Source: Nectonema munidae (Eukaryota > Nematomorpha > Nectonematoida > Nectonematidae). From it: a DNA stretch of 64,000 nucleotides. Where the stretch lies: NCBI GenBank assembly GCA_030549495.1, contig JAUIRK010000993.1:727501-791500 (forward strand), read 5' to 3'. The stretch's first letter is position 1. Every line of letters starts with the position of its first letter. Made by a program: the position numbers and the translations under genes. Shown one piece after another: positions 62,401 to 64,000 of the stretch. A model generated the notes under the pieces. It was not told where the DNA came from and searched no databases. It saw only the letters and a program-made list of their open reading frames with translations.

Positions 62401-63767
62401 ATTTTAAAGTGCACATTCCAACTATCAATGGGAAACGTGGGAGGAATTCTTCGTTGTCTACTCCCTCAACCTCGGATACATCCTATATACGTTAGTTCGA
62501 AGTAAGACACAAGTTCATGAGGAAGATCGTCATCATCAACAAGTTCTTAAAATGCGCCAATAACATCATTGGGAGGAAGAAAGGCTGAAAAACATCTTTT
62601 TTTTATAGTAAACTTGTTGTCAAGATGGTATCTAGTGCAAGTAGTTAAAGGAATAGTTGAATACGTAGGGCATAGTGTATGTATTGTTTTCAAGTAAAGA
62701 CTAATAAAAAATGATGTACGACATATGATTCATAGAAAAATGAAAGAAGCTATTAAAAGAGAATAATATTTTGACAAAGATAATATCACAGACAAAAATG
62801 ACACCAAATTCCAGATAACATCAAATAGCTTATAAAATGTCTTGTCACAGATGCCAGTTAGATTATAGATTGTAATGAATTGACTGCCTGGGAAAAACAT
62901 ATAATGTAAGATTTGATGCTTGGTGTAGAACATGAGAAGTGAAGAAGTATTTCACAAAAATGATGAATCACATATTTAATAAAAATTCAGTGATTGGGTG
63001 GTGTTCACGTTCTTTATTTAGGGCATTAAGAAGATTGGAAAGTTTTGATTATTTTATCAAACAGAAGAAAAATAATTTTTCAAAAAAAGCAAATATTCTT
63101 AGCTTTCCTAAATTTTAAATCATTTTCTAATTTTATCTGTTTTTAAACTTTTCGATTTTGGGAGTGAAACGACCGGGGGTCAAATTATCAGGGAGTAAGA
63201 TTACCGGGAGTCAATTTACTGGAGTGAAATTAGCGGTTACGCCAGAAGTCATGTACACCTGCCCTTTAGACGAACAAGTAGATGCATATTTCAGCGAATC
63301 ATGCACCAGGAGAGATGATGATCCAGTAAGCAGATGGAAACTAAAGCAATCCACCTTTCCACAGCTAGCTAAACTCGCCTGTAAATATCTACAAATAAGT
63401 TTTTTACTTATTAGAATTAGAATCGAAATGTGATAATCAGAATAAAAATCAGAATTAAAGTTGTAATTAAAAAAAAATCAGAGAATCAGAATCATAATCA
63501 TTATCTACAATCAACCCCAACCACGGTACTATGTCAGATGGTTTTCCACTGAGGAACTGAGCTGTTAAAGCTTTATAAAGGAGAATATGAAACTTGCTAG
63601 AGAATACTACTTTGACACCAGCTCACTTGGAATTCAAAAGGGTTTATGCTAAGCTGATGAAATATACCTTTAAAAACTTGGATTTTTTCCTTCAACTTTT
63701 CCCTAGTATTGTGAGATAGGGAGAAGGAGTCTTTACTTTCATGCACCAAATCTTTTGAAAGAAAAGC
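32382..63767 (-). CDS. ATAD5: ATAD5/Elg1-like PCNA unloader, ten exons, 5' end outside the window
   Basis: Ten minus-strand exons give 596 codons with matching phases at every junction (total 1791 nt including the stop). The known family protein is the large subunit of an RFC-like complex with RFC2-5 that unloads PCNA from chromatin. Seen in order: a WTEKYQP-like WSESFKP with a following helix, a P-loop position (residues 123-130), an EVN motif, a Walker B region (229-236), sensor 1 (TCQN, 263-266), a sensor 2-like LRKTL (325-329), a downstream FEIAQNFAFLNSL helix, and a C-terminus FYSYARKIGLQIP that matches the end of vertebrate ATAD5 (RFLHYFEGIHLDIP). The P-loop is degenerate (SPTSTNKT). 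Introns of up to about 8 kb are full of transposons. The long N-terminal region of ATAD5 must lie above 63.8 kb. The assignment is strong; exon ends at 49953, 33750 and 33539 are the least certain. Confidence 0.87.
33231..33396. mobile_element. MITE in the last ATAD5-like intron
   Basis: The left end reads GGTGCTTGGTCAAAATGGCC. The right end in reverse reads ATTGCTTCCTGGTTAAAACG then GCCC. The ~166-bp unit ends only 56 bp from the preceding exon. The left end of a related copy is at about 24542. Superfamily not recognised. Confidence 0.55.
33453..33539 (-). CDS. ATAD5: ATAD5-like exon: SIxxYLPxL motif
   Basis: Acceptor CCATTCATAG, donor GCAA|GTAGAG. It encodes KRLLFAHSIFQFYPVLGKSF, aligning with the LLYVGNRQASIIEYLPTLRN segment that is conserved near the C-terminus of ATAD5. 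The open frame on the opposite strand (33370-33603) is its shadow. Confidence 0.7.
33750..33835 (-). CDS. ATAD5: ATAD5-like exon: C-terminal helix
   Basis: Acceptor GATAATATAG. It encodes DDFADIQVIADEYLRIKKAF, compared with the NLDNAWKRISVIKSVFSS region of human. The donor chosen, GCA|GTGCAA, is weak but gives the phase required by the next exon. The boundary is therefore a hypothesis. Confidence 0.6.
33850..35200. other. intron sequence without recognised feature
   Basis: Part of the 8.2-kb intron between the exons at 33750-33835 and 41993-42454. AT-rich, no element ends recognised; an imperfect hairpin of ATATATTTCTATC lies near 34055-34095. Confidence 0.4.
35210..35333 (-). mobile_element. 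TTAA MITE family C, diverged copy
   Basis: Reverse orientation: TTTTGAAAATTAATCGTCTG, CATTCAGTTTTATATAACTT, a TTTTATTTTATAAGACACTG block and GGAATGG. The terminal TTAAs are gone. Confidence 0.6.
35620..36005. other. GC-richer island inside the ATAD5-like intron
   Basis: Frames are open on both strands (84-89 codons), with runs such as KRRRVTD or TARRRRSA that mirror each other. This is typical of a locally GC-rich stretch and not of a gene. No domain is recognised; it might be regulatory DNA or an internal promoter. Confidence 0.35.
36082..36230. mobile_element. MITE with TTGCCACCCGCATT ends
   Basis: TTGCCACCCGCATT at 36082-36095 and AATGCGGGTGTCAA at 36217-36230 are inverted repeats with one mismatch, 149 bp overall. 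No clear target-site duplication; superfamily unknown. Confidence 0.55.
36840..37300 (+). pseudogene. Tigger/pogo transposase N-terminal fragment, split by a snap-back MITE
   Basis: 36860 onward reads KVLSYVKTGDEIKMTLARHF then GVNKSTNR, a stop, and LIKFCKGLTNVKND. This is the CENP-B/Tigger helix-turn-helix (KVLDxLKxG...ARHFGVNxST). After the 155-bp insertion at 36998-37152 the typical continuation appears: SQLAKTNKSVRDKD, a stop at 37261-37263, then VKMESNIRRKKFAK. Two in-frame stops and the insertion make it non-functional. The DDE core is absent. Confidence 0.7.
36998..37152. mobile_element. snap-back MITE (Tc1/mariner-like) with 50-bp arms
   Basis: The left arm 36998-37047 and right arm 37103-37152 are inverted repeats with about three mismatches. 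The tip is ATATAGTTGAGGGGACACAC and the inner end is ATCAAGCGCTTTCGAA. The TA-rich border suggests a TA target. The 55-bp loop has no coding capacity. Confidence 0.8.
37300..39440. other. intron sequence, possible decayed hAT upstream part
   Basis: The short plus-strand frames at 37751-37972 and 38557-38739 have no recognised motif. They may belong to the hAT remnant that begins at 39445, but I cannot show it. Confidence 0.3.
39445..39715 (+). pseudogene. hAT transposase fragment
   Basis: After TTTTTTTAG the frame reads DAVTELECDKEPTIHLVIPW then ITKFKRHC (39445-39585). This is the hAT segment of the type 'F-x-x-AT-x-x-L-S-x-x-K-x-PTI-x-x-VIP'. After TTGTTTCAG at 39647 it continues KKFKEDIKYKP, the usual next helix. 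Only about 70 codons remain, on the strand opposite to the host gene. Confidence 0.6.
40381..40511 (+). repeat. 131-bp repeat, copy 1 (partner 42918-43048)
   Basis: The two copies are almost identical, with about four differences. They include 75 bp of flank (TACTTTTAATTTATTGTATT...) plus the left end of a hAT-like MITE (TAGAGATGTATGGGATGTGG). Copy 1 stops inside the MITE. Confidence 0.85.
40697..40765 (+). mobile_element. possible Tigger-type end
   Basis: CAGTAAACTTCCGTTATGGC and AAAGCCTCTTGGACTTAGTG look like the tip and subterminal block of a pogo/Tigger element; no partner end was found. Confidence 0.3.
41520..41716 (+). other. unrecognised 62-codon open frame
   Basis: ATG-started frame (41528-41716) of balanced composition containing CQPRKLFRQHLKKLFASGAH. 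No family recognised and no flanking splice signals. It lies in an intron of the ATAD5-like gene on the opposite strand, so it is most likely a transposon remnant. Confidence 0.25.
41993..42454 (-). CDS. ATAD5: ATAD5-like exon: post-AAA+ region
   Basis: The longest coding stretch in the window (154 codons). Acceptor CTTTTTGCAG, donor TGG|GTAAAT. FFESFGHILYSSSLRNFRAF corresponds to ETLFGLKNIFSPSEDLFSF of human ATAD5, and EFFEIAQNFAFLNSLQSK to LSEFMDNMSFLDALLTD. The middle of the exon is variable. Base composition is clearly richer in G+C than the introns around it. Confidence 0.82.
42565..42701 (+). mobile_element. TTAA MITE family B, second copy
   Basis: TTAACCCATTTACGGCCAAT to TTGGCCTTAAATGGGTTAC, 137 bp, nearly identical to 9893-10030. 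The right-hand TTAA has one change. It lies 110 bp upstream of the acceptor of the ATAD5-like exon at 42454. Confidence 0.88.
42994..43349. mobile_element. hAT-like MITE with 8-bp target duplication
   Basis: Ends TAGGGATGTATGGGATGTGG and, in reverse, TAGAGATTTATCGGATATCC. Flanked by CTTTATAT (42986-42993) and GTTTATAT (43350-43357), an 8-bp duplication with one change. 356 bp, no credible coding frame. Confidence 0.75.
43839..44985 (+). mobile_element. decayed DDE transposon candidate with TCTTCAGGAGAT ends
   Basis: ATCTCCTGAAGAACAGCCAC at 43839 is repeated in inverse at the right end (GTTGCTTATTCTTCAGGAGAT-like, ending 44985). Two further diverged direct copies of the motif lie at about 43878 and 43906, and one inverted copy at 44939, so the ends carry clusters of the motif. 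The frame at 44227-44547 contains SIRGSNVSALLSLTV, VFEEFFHDDIL and, after a break, DVFVDAVFSVHGYIM. This vaguely matches the order of an IS630/Tc1-type DDE_3 domain (RG-x-x-x-S-x-L-x-x-L-T; F-x-D-x-L; a final AV-x-SV helix). The family assignment is tentative and no clear target duplication was found. Confidence 0.4.
44393..45809. repeat. near-perfect 708-bp tandem duplication
   Basis: 44393-45100 is repeated at 45101-45809. The only difference I see is an A run of 10 versus 11 (after 45020 and 45728). The unit covers the 3' part of the 43839 element plus about 115 bp of flank, including an 88-codon frame that appears in both copies (44660-44926, 45368-45634). It is very recent, or an assembly artefact. 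Confidence 0.92.
45810..47084. other. intron sequence without recognised feature
   Basis: No exon or element ends recognised within the intron between the exons at 41993-42454 and 49953-50159. Confidence 0.35.
47085..47190 (-). mobile_element. TTAA MITE family C, old copy
   Basis: Reverse orientation: TTGAAAATTAATTGCATGCT, TTTCTTTTTGAGACAATTTT, AGTAGACGATCCTGGGTAAC. The terminal TTAAs are lost. Confidence 0.5.
47200..48980. other. intron sequence without recognised feature
   Basis: AT-rich. The 79-codon plus-strand frame at 47994-48233 has no motif and looks like chance. Confidence 0.35.
48985..49275 (+). repeat. dispersed repeat, uninterrupted copy (partner 52080-52660)
   Basis: Blocks shared in order with the partner: GAGAGATTATTTTGAGTAAT, GATTATTCCTAAATTCAAG / GATGATTCCTAAATTCAAG, ATTTAAATGGC / ATTTAAATAGC, AAATAAATAACTAG / AAATAAATAACTAA, AAAGTTAAAATA and TTTTTAGTTTGA. 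Confidence 0.75.
49359..49496 (-). mobile_element. TTAA MITE family A, uninterrupted copy
   Basis: Flanked by TTAA at 49359-49362 and 49493-49496; ends TTAACCCGTTAACG and, in reverse, TTAACCGGTTATCGACCAC. TTAA at 49418-49421 is the unoccupied counterpart of the site where a family B element sits in the 9829-10092 copy. Confidence 0.88.
49953..50159 (-). CDS. ATAD5: ATAD5-like exon: sensor 2 / helical lid
   Basis: Acceptor CATTGAATAG. It begins EVLVVIVKEILHHIFPLQN, aligning with LLNVASYLQMICLTEN, and continues RVPNLRKTLHQLHFLSSK, aligning with TCDIRKSILYLQFWIRS; the Arg of LRK is the sensor 2 position. The 3' boundary is uncertain. The only GT in the required phase is ACC|GTCTTT, a poor donor, so an extra small exon or a different end is possible. 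Confidence 0.75.
50262..50389 (+). mobile_element. TTAA MITE family C copy
   Basis: It begins TTAACTGTTACCTTTAGGGACCAAT (first 20 bases given by position 50262-50281) and ends ATAGGGTTAA at 50389. The internal CGGCTGCTTTAAATATATAA block and GAGAAAGAAAGC match the family. It lies ~100 bp upstream of the acceptor of the ATAD5-like exon at 50159. Confidence 0.78.
50400..51560. other. intron sequence without recognised feature
   Basis: No exon or element ends recognised. Confidence 0.35.
51565..51640 (+). mobile_element. possible pogo/Fot-type end
   Basis: GGTATATTTCGATGTAAAAG followed by TCGACCCCCAAAATGAGAG is the usual look of this superfamily's tips; a weaker relative is at 14333. No partner end found. 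Confidence 0.35.
51651..51765 (+). repeat. 54-bp tandem repeat, two units
   Basis: CGCCTAAATTATGGGCTAGC...CAGCAGTGTAAAAGTT at 51659 recurs at 51713 with few changes. The unit ends AATACGAAACT / AATACAGAACC. Confidence 0.75.
52080..52660 (+). repeat. dispersed repeat copy interrupted by a MITE
   Basis: The same blocks as 48985-49275, but split between 52225 and 52542 by a 316-bp MITE. Confidence 0.75.
52226..52541. mobile_element. G-rich MITE with CAGTGCCCGCGCTA ends
   Basis: CAGTGCCCGCGCTA at 52226 and TAGCGCGGGCACTG ending 52541 are perfect inverted repeats of 14 bp. AGTGAA borders both sides (52220-52225 and 52542-52547), a 6-bp duplication or the core of a longer one. Both subterminal regions carry G runs (G14 at 52256-52269). 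The 100-codon frame at 52228-52530 is a by-product of the G runs. hAT-like by its CAGTG...CACTG ends, but the duplication length is atypical. Confidence 0.82.
52768..52976 (-). CDS. ATAD5: ATAD5-like exon: Walker B and sensor 1
   Basis: Acceptor AATTGTTTAG, donor CCA|GTAAGT (consensus). It encodes RLSLIFLKDVDLMLNEDENL, matching SLILFEEVDVIFDEDAGFL in human, then CPIVMTCQNIPPLF for sensor 1 and LILRFKPLAP. The EEVD of human reads KDVD here, so the first acidic residue is replaced by Lys. Confidence 0.92.
53109..53704 (+). mobile_element. TTAA MITE family C, split by a hAT MITE
   Basis: The left tip TTAACCTTTAGAG is at 53109-53121; the element resumes at 53591 with CTTTAGAGCGTC, then ACAGCACTGTCCCATAAAAT, ATAAGCAGACGATTTG and CCTTAAATGATTA near 53702. 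Removing the insert and one copy of the 8-bp duplication leaves a ~119-bp family C element. Confidence 0.8.
53122..53590. mobile_element. non-autonomous hAT MITE, 469 bp, 8-bp duplication
   Basis: Bounded by CTTTAGAG on both sides (53114-53121, 53591-53598). Ends CCGTGTTTCTCAACC and, in reverse, CAGGATTTCTCAACC. Subterminal ATGGACCC blocks are inverted too. No transposase; minus-strand frames are chance. Confidence 0.92.
54013..54241 (-). CDS. ATAD5: ATAD5-like exon: EVN motif and linker
   Basis: Acceptor TTCTTTTAAG, donor AAAA|GTATTC. It begins VVEVNYSAILSEKAVNSVIK, aligning with IFEVNASSQRSGRQILSQLK of human ATAD5. The following NSLKHFFKCNKA matches the TLANYFKVSPK segment of the human linker, a PIP-box-like stretch. 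A family C MITE ends ~200 bp and begins 67 bp upstream of the acceptor. Confidence 0.85.
54309..54439 (+). mobile_element. TTAA MITE family C beside an exon
   Basis: Starts TTAACCCTTAGAGAACCGGG; internal GTCTGCTTTAAACATATAAA and GAAAACAGACGATTAGCC; ends CTCAAAGGATTGG. The left end is 67 bp upstream of the acceptor at 54242 of the ATAD5-like exon. Confidence 0.78.
54440..56141. other. intron sequence, mostly unremarkable
   Basis: Contains a short perfect inverted repeat (ATCTCTTTGATAG / CTATCAAAGAGAT, 55050-55080) and a TA run near 55697. No exon recognised. Confidence 0.4.
56142..56308 (-). CDS. ATAD5: ATAD5-like exon: degenerate Walker A
   Basis: Acceptor TTCTCTTAG, donor AAT|GTATTT. An acidic stretch (NDDGDDGYD) precedes FAILQSPTSTNKTCAIYALA and KSMDFN. 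This aligns with VLITGPTGVGKTAAVYACAQ and ELGFK in human. Lys129 and Thr130 of the P-loop are kept, but the three glycines are replaced by Ser, Ser and Asn. The flanking hydrophobic strand and helix are well conserved, so this is a real AAA+ exon with an altered loop. Confidence 0.85.
56320..57099. other. intron sequence; repeat related to 23.95 kb at 56690-56750
   Basis: The only recognised item is the block ATTTTGGAAACTTGC...TATGATAAAATCTG shared with 23945-24005. Confidence 0.4.
57100..57352 (+). repeat. dispersed repeat, copy 2 (partner 29660-29950)
   Basis: Block-by-block similarity with copy 1, including TAGTATATGCTCAAATAAAA and TACGTAAAGATGTGTT. The frame seen in copy 1 is not open here. 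Confidence 0.75.
57751..57950 (+). repeat. tRNA-derived SINE, a second family
   Basis: The A-box region GGCATGAGGGTTAGACC and B box GTGTTCGATTCACG (57803-57816) are followed by a ~130-bp body ending CCCCGCGGATTCGGGAATAA then AGGACGTTAA. More GC-rich than its surroundings; unlike the 26-28 kb family in body and tail. Not a tRNA gene: no cloverleaf 3' to the B box. Confidence 0.72.
58925..59330. repeat. large imperfect palindrome (fold-back element)
   Basis: The inner arms 59043-59134 and 59182-59273 are inverted repeats symmetric about 59158 (GAAGAATTTATT...GAATTTTCGGCG). They extend outward through AATATTTTATTCTGCAA (about 58948) and its inverse (about 59290-59310), with ~50 bp of extra sequence on the left side. 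The outer limits are approximate. Confidence 0.75.
59340..60670. other. intron sequence without recognised feature
   Basis: No exon or element ends recognised between the palindrome and the ATAD5-like exon at 60674. Confidence 0.35.
60674..60835 (-). CDS. ATAD5: ATAD5-like exon: WTEKYQP-like motif
   Basis: Acceptor CAATGCATAG, donor GAAG|GTGATG. The exon reads CWSESFKPDSTAFCLYN, then ILELQTWLQQWLDNLHQ. This corresponds to LWTEKYQPQTASELIGN and KKLHSWLKDWKRR of human ATAD5, the start of the AAA+ module. The reading frame is not the longest open frame in the interval; it is fixed by the homology and the splice phases. Confidence 0.8.
61174..63235 (-). mobile_element. MULE-type transposon with ~200-bp terminal inverted repeats
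   Basis: Sequence from 61184 to about 61391 is repeated in inverse from about 62968 to 63175; shared blocks include ATCGAAAAGTTTGAAAACAG, AGGAAAGCTATGAATATTTG and AAAACTTTCCAATCTTCTTA. Long terminal repeats are typical of MULEs, and the interior carries a MULE transposase remnant on the minus strand. The tips consist of ~15-bp units GGGAGTAAAATTACC: about one and a half on the left (61174-61203) and five in a row on the right (63160-63234). The ~2.06-kb element is short for an autonomous MULE, so most of the transposase is deleted. Confidence 0.85.
62112..62605 (-). pseudogene. MULE transposase C-terminal fragment
   Basis: Reads SAFLPPNDVIGAF, stop, ELVDDDDLPHELVSYFELTY then IGCIRG, stop, and later FPIDSWNVHFK, MPRTNNHLEGYHNALQSS and HPTLWKLITKLKKEEQLPQ. 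This is the C-terminal signature of animal MULE transposases (ALAFLPPxDV...W-x-x-P-R-TNN-x-EGWH). Two in-frame stops (near 62548 and 62474) and the missing N-terminal catalytic part make it a pseudogene. Confidence 0.88.
63236..63411 (+). pseudogene. hAT transposase dimerisation-domain fragment
   Basis: DEQVDAYFSES, then DDDPVSRWKLKQSTFPQLAK and LACKYL. This is the start of the hAT C-terminal dimerisation domain (E-x-D-x-Y-L ... DP-x-x-WWK ... FP-x-LA-x-x-A-x-KYL). The expected following SER-x-FS-x-AG segment is absent. It abuts the right tip of the MULE, which probably inserted in or beside this older element. Confidence 0.8.
63668..63767 (-). CDS. ATAD5: ATAD5-like exon 1 of those visible
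   Basis: Acceptor TTTCTACAG and donor AAAG|GTATAT. It encodes 33 residues plus one base, including NTREKLKEKIQVFK, which resembles the region preceding the AAA+ domain in vertebrate ATAD5. It is included mainly because its phase joins exactly to the next exon. Earlier exons lie outside the window. Confidence 0.6.
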
Positions 63768-63799
63768 CTGTAGAAAGTACATTACCTTTAAAATTATGA

Positions 63800-63970
63800 T
63801 CATATTTGAAAGGTAGTGATGATGATGTTGATGAAGATTATGACAATACTATGGATAATATCGTTAATTATGACGATGACTATGATGATATCGAGAGTAG
63901 GGATGATGAATTTGAGGTAAAGATGATGATGAAAATAATTGAAAGCTGATGATGATTCCAATAATAATAC
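63800..63970. repeat. GAT-rich low-complexity stretch
   Basis: Imperfect GAT/GAC repeats; on the plus strand they read as an acidic run (about 63811-63921: SDDDVDEDYDN...). Probably a decayed microsatellite. Confidence 0.55.
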
Positions 63971-64000
63971 CGGATTCACGAAGATGATTATAAGAATGAA

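Noticed and set aside
1-64000. CRISPR arrays, operons, riboswitches, plasmid or phage features
   Set aside because: No regular spacer-repeat arrays or bacterial gene organisation; spliced genes, SINEs and eukaryotic transposons show this is animal nuclear DNA.
1-64000. Retroviral, LTR or Polinton fossils
   Set aside because: No reverse transcriptase, integrase, capsid or polymerase motifs and no long terminal direct repeats were recognised.

Overview
The window is AT-rich, intron-bearing eukaryotic DNA, most likely from an invertebrate animal. It carries two recognisable host genes and many DNA transposons, MITEs and SINEs. The species cannot be fixed from the sequence. An arthropod is a guess based on the transposon mix (ZBED5/SCAND3-like hAT, a long-TIR MULE, ISL2EU-like and TTAA-flanked MITEs). 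No retroviral, LTR or Polinton element was recognised.

Layout. Positions 0.4-1.5 kb hold remnants of two hAT transposases meeting at a poly-G tract. A diverged satellite array (~150-bp unit) lies at 2.4-3.6 kb. At 4.5-5.0 kb is a complete single-exon BTG-family anti-proliferative gene on the + strand, with a TATA box and a poly(A) signal. From 5.1 to 32.2 kb no host gene is recognisable; this stretch holds nested TTAA-flanked MITEs (9.2-10.1, 13.9, 20.0, 20.8 kb), a Tigger-like element (12.3-13.4 kb) and a cluster of tRNA-derived SINEs (26.2-28.0 kb).

From 32.3 kb to 63.8 kb the minus strand carries the C-terminal 596 codons of an ATAD5/Elg1-like PCNA-unloading AAA+ protein. It is split into ten exons whose splice phases all agree, and the 5' end lies beyond the window. 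Its introns hold hAT, MULE, Tigger-like, snap-back and TTAA MITEs, SINEs, a recent 708-bp tandem duplication and a large palindrome. The most unusual point in the gene is a degenerate Walker A loop (SPTSTNKT instead of GPTGVGKT).

The two host genes have no obvious joint role: BTG proteins act on CCR4-NOT deadenylation and proliferation, and ATAD5 unloads PCNA after replication. The clearest mobile-element story is the set of short TTAA-flanked MITEs. They differ in their tips but share TCGTCTGC-like internal motifs, insert into one another at TTAA, and in one case can be compared with an unoccupied paralogous site in the same window.
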